The notes under the pieces: model-generated
The model's input: only the letters and a program-made list of their open reading frames with translations
Database searches by the model: none
What the model was told of the DNA's origin: nothing
DNA from: an uncultured Pelagibacteraceae bacterium
Lineage (GTDB): Bacteria > Pseudomonadota > Alphaproteobacteria > Pelagibacterales > Pelagibacteraceae
DNA length: 64,000 nt
Reading direction: 5' to 3'
Assembly: GCA_902530635.1 (NCBI GenBank)
Contig: CACABC010000001.1
Location: 130,582-194,581 of the forward strand
Made by a program: the position numbers and the translations under genes
Part shown: positions 8,314-17,263 of the stretch, one piece after another
Position numbering within the stretch: position 1 is the stretch's first letter
Layout: each line of letters begins with the position of its first letter

Positions 8314-9443
8314 TGAAAAAAAAAATTGCAATAATTGGATCTGGAATTGCTGGGTTAACCGCAGCGAATCTATTTAAAGAAAATTCTATTTTTGAGGTAA
8401 AGGTTTATGAAAAAGAAAAAACATTAAGTCTGGAAGAAGGTTATGGAATACAATTGGCTCCTAATAGCACTTCTATTTTAAATAAAATAGGATTATCTAA
8501 TATTGATAATAAAGATTTTTTTAATCCATCTAAATTAAATTTTTACTCAAGTGATAATCAAAAGATTTGTGATTTAGATTTATCAAGATTTAATTCTGAG
8601 AAATTTAAATATACAACCTTAAAAAGATCAGTTTTAATTGAATTTTTAAAAAATAAATTATTTTCTAATAATTTAAAACTTGGAAAAGAGATAAAAAAAG
8701 TTTCAAAAATTAGAGATAAACTTTTAATTAATTTTAAAGATAACACAAATGATCTTGTAGACTTCATAGTTGTTTCAGATGGAGTCTTTTCAAATACAAA
8801 ATCAGTTATAGAAAATAAAAATATTCAACCAATCTATAATGGATCAATTGCAATAAGAACAATTCTCAAAAATTTGTCAGAATTTAATTATGACAAAAAT
8901 AATATATCACTAGTTATGCTTAAAAATGCTCATGTTGTTATTTATCCAATTAATAAAACAGGAGAATTAAATGTTGTTTGTATAATCCGTCAAAAATTAT
9001 CTAATAATATTGATTTGAAAACACTAATTAAAAAAGAAATATCTTCACAAAATAAAAATTTGGAAAATCTTTTTGAGAACAAATTAGAATACTGGCCGAT
9101 TTATACTTCAAAAAAACCCTCAAAATCAATTTATGAAAATTTATTTTATATAGGAGACGCTTTTTATACTTTTCCTCCAACTATGGCTCAAGGGGCCTCC
9201 CAGTCAATCGAGGCAGCTAATGAGTTATTTAATTTATTATCTTCAGATAATAAACGTAACCCAGATCTTTTTTTTAAAAAAAGGCTAGAGAGAACAAAAG
9301 TTATTAATCGAAGATCTAAATTGAATCATCATATATTCCATTTTTCTAATCCAATCTTAAAAACAGTTAGAAATAAATCTTTAAAAATAATGTTAAAAAA
9401 TAAAATCTTTTTAAATAATTATATTGGAAAAGTTTACAACTAA
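8313..9443 (+). CDS. FAD-dependent monooxygenase (UbiH / salicylate-hydroxylase type)
   Basis: Group A flavoprotein hydroxylase. It has the N-terminal FAD motif IAIIGSGIAGLTAANL, an early YGIQLAPNSTSIL segment, the DG-like motif DFIVVSDGVFS around residue 155, and the second FAD-binding stretch YIGDAFYTFPPTMAQGASQSIEAA near residue 285. These order the protein in the UbiH/PHBH superfamily. The aromatic substrate is unknown; ubiquinone hydroxylation and catabolic hydroxylation are both possible. It is translationally coupled to mutY through a 1-nt overlap and ends directly against the convergent ccrM stop. Confidence 0.82.
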   Translation: MKKKIAIIGSGIAGLTAANLFKENSIFEVKVYEKEKTLSLEEGYGIQLAPNSTSILNKIGLSNIDNKDFFNPSKLNFYSSDNQKICDLDLSRFNSEKFKYTTLKRSVLIEFLKNKLFSNNLKLGKEIKKVSKIRDKLLINFKDNTNDLVDFIVVSDGVFSNTKSVIENKNIQPIYNGSIAIRTILKNLSEFNYDKNNISLVMLKNAHVVIYPINKTGELNVVCIIRQKLSNNIDLKTLIKKEISSQNKNLENLFENKLEYWPIYTSKKPSKSIYENLFYIGDAFYTFPPTMAQGASQSIEAANELFNLLSSDNKRNPDLFFKKRLERTKVINRRSKLNHHIFHFSNPILKTVRNKSLKIMLKNKIFLNNYIGKVYN

Positions 9444-10514
9444 TTAAGTATTTTTTGATATTAATCTTTGTCTTAAATTATCTATAGAAACTGAGTTTCC
9501 CTTTATATTGCAATACCAATACGTCCACCCATTATAACTTTCGGTTCCCATGATTTTAGCTGCTACTCTGTGAATTGATCCTTCATTACCCTTATGTTTT
9601 AAACTTCCATCAGCCATTATTTTGGCATTAAATTTCCTTTTTTGATCAAATAAAATAGACCCTGGTTTTATGATACCCATTTCAACCAAAGAACCAAAAG
9701 GTATCCTAGGTTTAGACTTGGTATTCTCAATTGTATCAAGGTAGTTATCTTCAATAACTTTTGTTGAGTTTATTCTATTATATGCTGCTCTAAAATATTT
9801 TTTATCTTTTTCTATTCCGAAGTAATTTCTACCAAGTTTTTTTGCTACTACCGCAGAAGTTCCAGTTCCTAAGAATGGATCAAATATTGAATCACCTTTA
9901 TTAGTCGTTGCTAATATAATTCTATGTAATAATGCCTCAGGTTTTTGTGTTGAATGAACTTTTTTTCCGTTCTTTTTTAATCTTTCTTTTCCGTTACAAA
10001 TAGGAAGTGTCCAGTCTGATCTCATTTGTAAATCATCATTTAAACATTTTAAAGATTGATAATTAAATGTGTATTTTGATTTTTTATTTTTTGACGCCCA
10101 AATCAAAGTTTCATGTGCATTTGTAAATCGTGTTCCTTTAAAATTTGGCATCGGATTATTTTTTCTCCAAATAACATCATTTAATATCCAGTAATTTAAA
10201 TTTTGAATGTGGTAACCAAGTCTAAAAATATTATGGTAAGTGCCTATCACCCACATAGAACCATTATCCCTTAAAATTCTTTTACATTCTTTTAACCATA
10301 CTTTAGAAAAATCATCGTAATGTTTAAAATCTGAAAATTGATCCCACTTATCATTAACTCCATTAACCTTGCTATCGTCAGGTCTTTTTAATTTTTCTCC
10401 GATTTGCATATTGTACGGAGGGTCAGCAAAAACTAAATCAAAAGTTTTATCTGGTATCCTTTTTAAAATTTTTAGAGACTCACCATTTACAATCTTGTTA
10501 AAAAATTTTGTCAT
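9444..10514 (-). CDS. ccrM: CcrM-type adenine-N6 DNA methyltransferase (GANTC)
   Basis: Cell-cycle DNA methylase family that marks adenine in GANTC. It has the beta-class motif order: catalytic DPPY at residues 31-34, the conserved block TRFTNAHETLIWASK near 130, STQKPEALL at 188-196, and the SAM-binding motif DPFLGTGTS at 212-220. The last 80 or so residues form the CcrM C-terminal domain (IPFGSLVEMGIIKPG and YNGWTYWYC). Length of 356 matches Caulobacter-type CcrM. It lies 80 nt downstream of rnhB, the usual alphaproteobacterial neighbour, and its own upstream region carries three GANTC sites. Specificity is inferred from the family. Confidence 0.95.
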   Translation of the reverse strand: MTKFFNKIVNGESLKILKRIPDKTFDLVFADPPYNMQIGEKLKRPDDSKVNGVNDKWDQFSDFKHYDDFSKVWLKECKRILRDNGSMWVIGTYHNIFRLGYHIQNLNYWILNDVIWRKNNPMPNFKGTRFTNAHETLIWASKNKKSKYTFNYQSLKCLNDDLQMRSDWTLPICNGKERLKKNGKKVHSTQKPEALLHRIILATTNKGDSIFDPFLGTGTSAVVAKKLGRNYFGIEKDKKYFRAAYNRINSTKVIEDNYLDTIENTKSKPRIPFGSLVEMGIIKPGSILFDQKRKFNAKIMADGSLKHKGNEGSIHRVAAKIMGTESYNGWTYWYCNIKGNSVSIDNLRQRLISKNT

Positions 10515-10536
10515 TAATTCAATTCAACCCGAAATT

Positions 10537-10594
10537 GAATCCATCGTCAAATTTTTTTTTAAAAAAAGTTGAGTCTATTATGTGTTAGGGATTC
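10537..10594 (-). promoter_or_regulatory. Cluster of three GANTC sites upstream of ccrM
   Basis: The 80-nt gap between rnhB and ccrM contains GAATC at 10537-10541, GAGTC at 10571-10575 and GATTC at 10590-10594 (plus-strand reading). On base composition about one GANTC per 370-380 bp is expected. A -10-like CATAAT lies on the minus strand at 10582-10577 between two of the sites. In Caulobacter, GANTC sites in the ccrM control region feed methylation state back on ccrM transcription; the same logic here is inference. Confidence 0.6.
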
Positions 10595-11164
10595 TTATTT
10601 AGACAAGATATTGTGTACAGGTCTATAACTCTTTCTATGAAAATGCGTAACTCCAAATTTTTTTAAGGCACCCAAATGTTTCCAAGTGCCATAGCCAAAA
10701 TTTTTATGCCAATCGTACTGAGGAAATTTATCTCCTAATCTAATCATATAAAGATCTCTGTAGGCTTTAGCTACAATGGAAGCAGCAGAAATGCATTTAA
10801 TTTTTTGATCTCCCTTTATAATAGTTTTAGAATTTTTCAATTTTTTTGGTGCATGAGTTCCATCAATAAGAAAAAGGTGAGGTTTTTTTTTTAATTTCTT
10901 AATAGCTCTTTCCATTGATAATAAAGTAGCATTGAAAATATTATATTTATCTATCTCGTTTACTGATGCTGAACCAATAGCATACCAGGAATTTTTTTTA
11001 ATATGTTCAGCAATCTTTATCCTTTCTTTAAATGGTATAGTTTTTGAGTCTTTTAAAAATTTTTTGTTGATACTTTTTCTTAAAATAACTGCACACGAAA
11101 TAACAGGGCCAGCTAAACAACCTCTGCCAACCTCATCTACACCTGCTAGGATTTTATTAATCAT
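10595..11164 (-). CDS. rnhB: Ribonuclease HII
   Basis: RNase HII cuts RNA in RNA-DNA hybrids and starts removal of single misincorporated ribonucleotides. The 189-residue protein has the family signature AGVDEVGRGCLAGPV with the first catalytic acidic pair, then FLIDGTHAP with a further acidic residue, and the conserved KCISAASIVAKAYRD. The start overlaps the upstream uracil-DNA glycosylase gene by 8 nt, and ccrM follows on the same strand. This makes a repair and methylation run of udg-rnhB-ccrM. Confidence 0.95.
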   Translation of the reverse strand: MINKILAGVDEVGRGCLAGPVISCAVILRKSINKKFLKDSKTIPFKERIKIAEHIKKNSWYAIGSASVNEIDKYNIFNATLLSMERAIKKLKKKPHLFLIDGTHAPKKLKNSKTIIKGDQKIKCISAASIVAKAYRDLYMIRLGDKFPQYDWHKNFGYGTWKHLGALKKFGVTHFHRKSYRPVHNILSK

Positions 11165-11882
11165 TTAATTTTATTTTTAATTCAGACATCTTCTTTCTAA
11201 TCATTTTAAGGTCTTCCCAAGCATATTTTTTTTGGTCCGGTTGTCTCATTAAAAAAGCAGGGTGGAATGAAGCAATAATTTCTGGTTTCACATTACCAAT
11301 TTTTTTATTTACCCATTTACCTCTAGCTTTAGAAATTACAACCTCATCGCCAATGAGTGCATTTAATGCTGTACTACCAAGTAATAAAAGAATTTTAGGC
11401 TTAATTAATTCAATATGTTTTACAAGAAAGGGAAGGTATCTTTTAATTTCCACATCTGTTGGCTTTCTATTCATTGGTGGTCTAAAATTTACTACATTAG
11501 AAATATAAACATTTTTTCTATCAAGCTTTATTGCTTCAAGCATTTTATCCAGAAGTTTTCCCGCTCTTCCCACAAAAGGTTTGCCCTCTTTATCCTCATT
11601 AGCACCTGGACCCTCTCCTATAATCATTATTTGTGCATATGGATTTCCATCAGAGAAAACCAAATTTGTCGCATTTTTTTTTAATTCACAATTTCTTATA
11701 GAATTAATGCTTATCTTAAGATCAGCAAGTTTTGATAATTTTTCTTTAGATTTATTTGTTAAATTTTGATTAATATCTTTTTTATATCTATTTAATGATT
11801 TATTATTATACACTAGTTTATTATTGATAAGTTTATGGTAAAGTTTAGTTCTATTATTTCTAACATTAGATTTTCGAATCAT
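11157..11882 (-). CDS. Family-4-like uracil-DNA glycosylase with incomplete Fe-S cysteines
   Basis: This superfamily excises uracil from DNA. The core motifs are visible: IGEGPGANEDKEGKPFVGRAG (around residues 88-108), NVVNFRPPMNRKPT at 129-142, and the C-terminal FHPAFLMRQ. Classical family 4 enzymes bind a 4Fe-4S cluster with four cysteines. Here only Cys65 (NCEL) is kept; the positions expected to be cysteine are Ile62, Phe133 and Tyr149. The N-terminal 50 residues are basic and variable. It overlaps rnhB by 8 nt, and its start is only 8 nt from the divergent TPR gene. Enzyme family is clear; activity without a cluster is an inference. Confidence 0.85.
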   Translation of the reverse strand: MIRKSNVRNNRTKLYHKLINNKLVYNNKSLNRYKKDINQNLTNKSKEKLSKLADLKISINSIRNCELKKNATNLVFSDGNPYAQIMIIGEGPGANEDKEGKPFVGRAGKLLDKMLEAIKLDRKNVYISNVVNFRPPMNRKPTDVEIKRYLPFLVKHIELIKPKILLLLGSTALNALIGDEVVISKARGKWVNKKIGNVKPEIIASFHPAFLMRQPDQKKYAWEDLKMIRKKMSELKIKLND

Positions 11883-11890
11883 AAATTCAT

Positions 11891-13594
11891 ATGAAATTTT
11901 TTTATTTTATTTTCAGATTAACATTATATACTTTTATTTTTTTAGGTATATTCAATTCGTCTTATTCAAAAGCTTCAGTTTTCAATCAAGACGCTAAAAA
12001 TATTTCGCGTTATTTTTCTGGCATAATATCATTTGATAATTTTGATTATACAAATTCTTACAAATACTTAAATAATTTTAAAGAAACTGGAAAAACTAAC
12101 CAAAGTTTCTCTTCAAGATATATTCAATCTTTAATTAGCCTTGAAAAATATAATGAAACTCATATTTATTCGAAAAAATTAGAAAAAAAAAATATATCTA
12201 ATTTTGAAAGCAACCTTTTTCTAGGTTTATTCGAATTAAAAAATAAAAACTACGATAAAGCAAAAGTTTATTTTGATAAACTCAAACCAAGTCTAGAGCA
12301 TTTATTAACTTTTGAACCATTAAAAATTTCATTAACAAATTGGTCAGAAATTGCCATATCAAATAATTTAAAAACAATTGATCTTATAAGCTCGATGCCA
12401 AAAGAATATGGAAGTTTTAAAAGTGTACAGGAAGCTTTTGCTCATTGTTATTTTAATAGCCCAAGAGCAGAGAAAGAGTTTGAGGCAATTATTAAGGGTG
12501 AACAAAGCAGGTTTTACAGATATAATTTCTTTTACGCAAATTATCTTATTGGTAAAGGAAAAAAGGAAAAAGCCGAAAGTATAGTTGATTTAACTTTAAA
12601 GAAATTTCCAAGAAATTTACTAATTAACCAGTTAAAAGAAGATCTAAAAACAAATGTTAAAAATCAGAATAAATTTAACTGTAATAAAATTGAAAATATT
12701 GTTGCAGAAATATTTTATGCCTTTGCTAATGCTTTAGCTACACAGCAAAATTATAAATTATCTAATTTTTATTTAGGTTTATCAAAATTCTTAAATCCTG
12801 ATTTTTCTTCATACAATGGGTTACTTGCTGAAAATTTTTTAAGACTTAAAAAATATGATGAAGCTATAAAAATATATAATAAATTATCTTCTTTGGGATC
12901 TTACTACAAATGGCATTCTAGTAAGGAAATTGCTTTAATATTAGATATGAGTGATAAAGAAGAGGAGTCCAAAGATTATTTACTTAATGTATATAAAAAA
13001 ATTGACAAAAATCTTTATAGAACTTTTGACTTGGCAAATTTTCTAAGAGGGGAAGAAGGCTACGAAGATTCTATAGAATTATATACTGAAATTTTATCAA
13101 AAATTCAGGATGATCACGATCTTTATCCAAAAGTTCTAGATAGGAGAGGAACTGCTTATGAAAGAGCTGGGAACTGGGAACTAGCTGAAAAAGATCTTTC
13201 CTTATCATTAAAAATATTACCTAATCAAGCATATACTATAAATTATTTAGCATATTCGTGGATTGAAAAAGAAATAAATACAGAGAAGGCATTAACGATG
13301 TTAAAAAAAGCAGATAATTTAAAAAAAAATGATGGATATATAACCGATTCATTAGGATGGGCACTTTATAAATTAAAAAAATTTTCAGAGTCTAAAATAT
13401 ATTTGCAACGTGCAATTAAATTGATGCCTAGAGATCCTGTCGTGAATGATCATTTTGCAGACTGCTTATGGATGAATAATAAAAAGATTCAAGCAAGATA
13501 TTATTGGAAATATGTTTTAACTTTAGAAGATACCGAAAAAGAATTAAGACAAAAGATTGAAAATAAATTATTGTTTGGCTTAAAGAAAAGCTAA
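11891..13594 (+). CDS. Secreted or membrane-anchored TPR-repeat protein
   Basis: A 567-residue protein with an N-terminal hydrophobic segment (about residues 5-25, signal peptide or anchor) followed by helical repeats. Recognisable TPR units lie in the C-terminal half, for example RRGTAYERAGNWELAEKDL, DSLGWALYKLKKFSESK and VVNDHFADCLWMNNKK. The alphaproteobacterial protein encoded just upstream of ispE often has this form and is thought to be a periplasmic scaffold; no enzymatic motif is seen. ispE follows after 12 nt on the same strand. The precise role is unknown. Confidence 0.8.
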   Translation: MKFFYFIFRLTLYTFIFLGIFNSSYSKASVFNQDAKNISRYFSGIISFDNFDYTNSYKYLNNFKETGKTNQSFSSRYIQSLISLEKYNETHIYSKKLEKKNISNFESNLFLGLFELKNKNYDKAKVYFDKLKPSLEHLLTFEPLKISLTNWSEIAISNNLKTIDLISSMPKEYGSFKSVQEAFAHCYFNSPRAEKEFEAIIKGEQSRFYRYNFFYANYLIGKGKKEKAESIVDLTLKKFPRNLLINQLKEDLKTNVKNQNKFNCNKIENIVAEIFYAFANALATQQNYKLSNFYLGLSKFLNPDFSSYNGLLAENFLRLKKYDEAIKIYNKLSSLGSYYKWHSSKEIALILDMSDKEEESKDYLLNVYKKIDKNLYRTFDLANFLRGEEGYEDSIELYTEILSKIQDDHDLYPKVLDRRGTAYERAGNWELAEKDLSLSLKILPNQAYTINYLAYSWIEKEINTEKALTMLKKADNLKKNDGYITDSLGWALYKLKKFSESKIYLQRAIKLMPRDPVVNDHFADCLWMNNKKIQARYYWKYVLTLEDTEKELRQKIENKLLFGLKKS

Positions 13595-13606
13595 AAAATA
13601 TTATTT

Positions 13607-14464
13607 ATGAATAAAAAAATTTTGAAATCTTATTCTAAAGTTAATTTATTTTTAAATGTTGGAAAAAAAAATAAAAAAAATAAATTGCATGATATTCAAT
13701 CTCTCATTTCATTAATAAGTATTCATGATAAAATCCAAATAAAAAAGATAAGTAGTTCTTTTGATAAAATTAAATTTTTAGGTAAATTTAGTAAGTCTGT
13801 AGACAAAAAAAATAATTCTGTAATTAAATGTTTATCATTACTTAGAAAGCAGGAAATAGTTGATAAAAATCAGTATTTTAATGTAGTTATAAAAAAAAAT
13901 ATTCCCGTTTTTTCTGGGATGGGAGGGGGTTCAAGTAATGCAGCTACAATAGTAAAATATTTAAATAATGAAAAAATTACTAAAAATAAAATCTTTTATA
14001 TGTCAAAATTTCTAGGATCGGACTTTAGATTATTTTTTGGATCAAAACAGTTGTTGCAACAAAATATAAATCAAATTCAAGATATTAAAAAAAAATTTAA
14101 TTTTTATTTAATTATAGTTTTTCCTTTCCTAAAATCATCCACAAAAGATGTTTACTCAAAAGTAAAGATTTTTAAAAAGATAAAATATAGTTCTTTTTAT
14201 ATAAATAAATCAAAATTAAAAATAATTGAAAACCTGAAAAACGAAAAAAATTTTCTACAAAAAATAGTTGTTAGAAAATACCCTATAATTCAAAAAGTTC
14301 TGTATGAGTTAGAAAATACCAGAAAATGTGAATTTTCTAGAGTTACAGGATCGGGTTCGGCTTGTTTTGGCCTATTTTTATCAAAAAAAAGTGCTGATTT
14401 AGGTTTAAAAAAAATTAAAAAAAAATTTCCTAAATTCTGGTGTGTTGTTGGTAAAACTATTTAA
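13607..14464 (+). CDS. ispE: 4-diphosphocytidyl-2-C-methyl-D-erythritol kinase
   Basis: GHMP kinase of the non-mevalonate isoprenoid pathway, which supplies precursors for quinones, undecaprenyl carriers and carotenoids. The ATP-binding glycine loop is seen as IPVFSGMGGGSSNAA near residue 100, the N-terminal SYSKVNLFLNVGKK matches the substrate-binding start, and VTGSGSACFGLF near the C-terminus is GHMP motif 3. The family consensus SSDAA appears here as SSNAA. At 285 residues it is full length. It lies after the TPR gene and before tRNA-Gln. Confidence 0.93.
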   Translation: MNKKILKSYSKVNLFLNVGKKNKKNKLHDIQSLISLISIHDKIQIKKISSSFDKIKFLGKFSKSVDKKNNSVIKCLSLLRKQEIVDKNQYFNVVIKKNIPVFSGMGGGSSNAATIVKYLNNEKITKNKIFYMSKFLGSDFRLFFGSKQLLQQNINQIQDIKKKFNFYLIIVFPFLKSSTKDVYSKVKIFKKIKYSSFYINKSKLKIIENLKNEKNFLQKIVVRKYPIIQKVLYELENTRKCEFSRVTGSGSACFGLFLSKKSADLGLKKIKKKFPKFWCVVGKTI

Positions 14465-14497
14465 AATTGCTTTTTTGTGGTATATCAAAAATTAAAT

Positions 14498-14571
14498 TGG
14501 GGCGTAGCCAAGCGGTAAGGCAGCGGTTTTTGGTACCGCCATCCTAGGTTCGAATCCTAGCGCCCCAGCCA
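14498..14571 (+). tRNA. tRNA-Gln (anticodon TTG)
   Basis: A full cloverleaf folds: acceptor stem TGGGGCG with CGCCCCA, D arm GCC/GGC, anticodon stem GCGGT/ACCGC with loop TTTTGGT (anticodon TTG), and T arm CTAGG-TTCGAAT-CCTAG. The 3' CCA is encoded. The U1-A72 pair and G73 discriminator fit glutamine tRNAs. It ends only 7 nt before the start codon of the tRNA nucleotidyltransferase gene. Confidence 0.96.
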
Positions 14572-14578
14572 AAATAAT

Positions 14579-15826
14579 ATGAGTATTTTATCATCCATAA
14601 ATAAATTCTTTTTCCCTTTCTATAAATCTAAAAATATAAAAGAAATTTTTAGAATACTAAATTCGAATTCTGAAAAGAATCAAGCCATGTTCGTTGGGGG
14701 ATGTGTTAGAAAATATTTACAAAATCAAAAAATAGGAGATATTGATGTTGCAACTATCTTGACTCCAGATGAAGTGATAAAAAAATTTGAAAAAACAAAA
14801 GTAGAGGTAAAAAAAACCGGTATTGAACACGGAACCCTTACGCTTATTTTGGAAAACGACCATATTGAAATTACCACTCTAAGAAAAGATATTTCAACAG
14901 ACGGAAGGCATGCAAAAATATCTTTTACAGATAGTTGGGAAGAGGATTCGAAAAGAAGAGATTTTACAATAAATTCAATTTATTTAGATTCAAATGGAAA
15001 AATATTTGATCCTCATTCAGGAGTAGCTGATTTAAATAGTAAAAAAGTAAAATTTATTGGAAGACCAGATGAGAGAATTAAAGAGGATTACTTAAGAATT
15101 TTAAGATTTATTAGATTTTCAATTGAATACTCAGATTTTGATTTTGATAAGGAAACGCTTAAATCCATCAAAATTAATTTAGATGGAATTGTAAAATTAT
15201 CAAAAGAGAGAATTTATGATGAACTTTGTAAAATTTTAAAATTAAAAAATTTTGAAAAAATATATAATAACGAAATTTTATTTGATATTTTTAAACTTAT
15301 TTTTCCAGAATTTAAATACATTGATAGAATTAAAAATTTATCTTTAATTAGAAAATTAAAAGATCAAAAGCTAAATAATAATATTATTCTAGCATTACTC
15401 CTTATTGACGAAACAAATAATCATGAATATTTTTCTCATAAATATAATATTTCTAATGAAACCAAAGATTTTCTTGACTTTTCTGCTAGATACTTAAAGC
15501 AGGTTAATAAAGACAAAGATTTTTTTAATAAAAATCTAAAAAGAAATATTTTTTATAATAGTAAAAATAAAATTGAAAGTTTATTTTTGTTACATAAATT
15601 GACCAAAAAAAAATTTAATTATAAAGAAATAGACTCTATGGTTAATCAAATTAAAAATATATCTATTCCCAAGTTTCCAGTTACTGGCAATTATTTACTT
15701 AGCAAGGGAATTAAAAATGGTAAAAAAATTGGTTTGTTATTAAAACAAATAGAAAAAAAATGGATAGATAATAATTTTAGTTTAAATGATAAAGAAATTA
15801 CCTCACTTTTGAAAAAGAATATATAA
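14579..15826 (+). CDS. cca: CCA tRNA nucleotidyltransferase
   Basis: Class II nucleotidyltransferase that repairs or adds the CCA end of tRNAs. The catalytic palm is seen as FVGGCVRKYLQNQKIGDIDVA with the DxD metal ligands, followed by GRHAKISF, the RRDFTINSIY motif and the ribose/base-selecting EDYLRILRFIRF segment. The C-terminal half is divergent and lysine-rich. At 415 residues it fits the alphaproteobacterial PcnB/CCA family. Poly(A) polymerase is the main alternative, but the short spacing to tRNA-Gln favours tRNA work. It ends 1 nt before the convergent greA stop. Confidence 0.9.
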   Translation: MSILSSINKFFFPFYKSKNIKEIFRILNSNSEKNQAMFVGGCVRKYLQNQKIGDIDVATILTPDEVIKKFEKTKVEVKKTGIEHGTLTLILENDHIEITTLRKDISTDGRHAKISFTDSWEEDSKRRDFTINSIYLDSNGKIFDPHSGVADLNSKKVKFIGRPDERIKEDYLRILRFIRFSIEYSDFDFDKETLKSIKINLDGIVKLSKERIYDELCKILKLKNFEKIYNNEILFDIFKLIFPEFKYIDRIKNLSLIRKLKDQKLNNNIILALLLIDETNNHEYFSHKYNISNETKDFLDFSARYLKQVNKDKDFFNKNLKRNIFYNSKNKIESLFLLHKLTKKKFNYKEIDSMVNQIKNISIPKFPVTGNYLLSKGIKNGKKIGLLLKQIEKKWIDNNFSLNDKEITSLLKKNI

Positions 15827-15827
15827 A

Positions 15828-16304
15828 TCAAATATATTTAACGTCAATTATCTCAAAATTTTTTTCTCCAGATGGAGTTTTTACGATAACTAAATCTTCA
15901 ACTTTCTTTCCTATCAAAGACCTTCCTATAGGTGATCTAAAGTAAATTAAATTCTTTTTTATATCCGCTTCATCTTTCCCTACAATTTGAAAAGATTTAT
16001 TTTTTTTGGTCTCTAAATCTTTAACAGTTACAGTAGAACCAAAAATTATTTTGCCATCATTTTCTATTTTAGTTACATCAATTACATTTGCTGTTGCAAT
16101 AATATTTCCAATTTCCAAAACTCTTCCTTCAATATGTCCTTGTTGTTCTTTTGCTGCGTGGTATTCAGCATTCTCTTTAAGATCGCCATGAGCTCGTGCT
16201 TCAGCAATCGCCGCAACTACTTTTGGTCTTTTATTATTTTTTAAATCTTCTAACTCCTCCTGAAGTTTTTTTAGTCCCTTATTTGTTATTGGTTCTTTTT
16301 CCAT
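15828..16304 (-). CDS. greA: Transcription elongation factor GreA
   Basis: GreA rescues backtracked RNA polymerase by stimulating transcript cleavage. The 158-residue protein has the N-terminal coiled coil with the acidic tip ARAHGDLKENAEYHAAKE and the C-terminal FKBP-like domain (SPIGRSLIGKKVEDLVIVKTP). Both domains have standard length. It begins 3 nt after the hemF stop on the same strand, so the two may be co-transcribed. Confidence 0.96.
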   Translation of the reverse strand: MEKEPITNKGLKKLQEELEDLKNNKRPKVVAAIAEARAHGDLKENAEYHAAKEQQGHIEGRVLEIGNIIATANVIDVTKIENDGKIIFGSTVTVKDLETKKNKSFQIVGKDEADIKKNLIYFRSPIGRSLIGKKVEDLVIVKTPSGEKNFEIIDVKYI

Positions 16305-16307
16305 TTC

Positions 16308-17150
16308 TTATTTTAGTGGCGGAAGCGACATAAAAATTGCATCAATATTTCCGCCAGTATTTAAACCGAATTTTGTTCCCCTGTCATATAATAAATTAAA
16401 CTCAACATATTTTTTTCTCTTTAAAATTTGATCATATTTATGTTTTTTATTCCATTTTAATAATTTTTTTTTAAAAATAATCTCCTTAGATAAGCTTAAA
16501 AAGCATAATCCAAGTTCTCTTACAAACTTAAAATTACTTTTCCAATCCTTATACAAGTAATCAAAAAAAATACCCCCAATTCCTCTTGGTTCATTTCTAT
16601 GTTTTATAAAAAAATATCTATCACACCATTTTTTATAAATATTAAAATTTTTCTTATTTTTTTTACAAAGTTGCCGTAATTTTTTATGAACAAAATATTT
16701 TTCTTTTTCGTCTCTAAAACTAGGTGTTACGTCCATTCCACCGCCAAACCAGCTTTTTGAAGTTACAATAAATCTTGTATTAAAGTGAATTGCAGGAATT
16801 TTAGGATTTTTCATATGTGCTACTACGGATATTCCTGATGCCCAATAAGAAGGTTTTTTAACTGCTCCAGGTATTTTAGATCTGAAATTCTTTGGAAATA
16901 CACCCTCAACTCTTGAAAAGTTAACACCAACTTGATCGAAAATTTGTCCATCTCTCAATATAAAATATTGACCGCCACCTTCTTGGTAATTATTTTTATT
17001 CCAAACTTCTTTTTTGAATTTTCGAGGTCTGTTTTTTTTCTTTTTTGCATATTCAGCTTCGACTTGTTCAAATTCTTTACAAATTAAAGACTGTAGATAC
17101 AAAAACCACTCCGAAGATAGTTTTTTTTGAATTTCTAAATTAATTTCCAT
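16308..17150 (-). CDS. hemF: Oxygen-dependent coproporphyrinogen III oxidase
   Basis: HemF carries out the aerobic decarboxylation of coproporphyrinogen III in heme synthesis. Conserved blocks are seen in order: GVNFSRVEGVFP, AIHFNTRFI, WFGGGMDVTPSF, HRNEPRGIGGIFFDYL and the C-terminal YVEFNLLYDRGTKFGLNTGG. At 280 residues it is normal length. It diverges from the cytochrome bc1 operon across 127 nt that holds a perfect 17-nt palindrome. Heme supply beside a heme-containing complex makes common control plausible, though unproven. Confidence 0.96.
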   Translation of the reverse strand: MEINLEIQKKLSSEWFLYLQSLICKEFEQVEAEYAKKKKNRPRKFKKEVWNKNNYQEGGGQYFILRDGQIFDQVGVNFSRVEGVFPKNFRSKIPGAVKKPSYWASGISVVAHMKNPKIPAIHFNTRFIVTSKSWFGGGMDVTPSFRDEKEKYFVHKKLRQLCKKNKKNFNIYKKWCDRYFFIKHRNEPRGIGGIFFDYLYKDWKSNFKFVRELGLCFLSLSKEIIFKKKLLKWNKKHKYDQILKRKKYVEFNLLYDRGTKFGLNTGGNIDAIFMSLPPLK

Positions 17151-17246
17151 AAAAAATAGTTTTCTTGTTTATAATCTAAAAAAAGTCAGATTTTTTAGTA
17201 TTTTTTTGTGTCATTATGACCCTAGCAAGATCTTTAAATAAGCCTT

Positions 17247-17263
17247 ATTTAATAGTATTAAAT
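17247..17263. promoter_or_regulatory. Perfect 17-nt AT-only palindrome between hemF and petA
   Basis: ATTTAATAGTATTAAAT is an exact inverted repeat (8+1+8) that ends 14 nt before the petA start codon in the divergent hemF-petA gap. It could be an operator and loosely resembles iron-responsive Irr/ICE palindromes in form. AT-only palindromes are common by chance in this genome, so support is weak. Confidence 0.3.
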
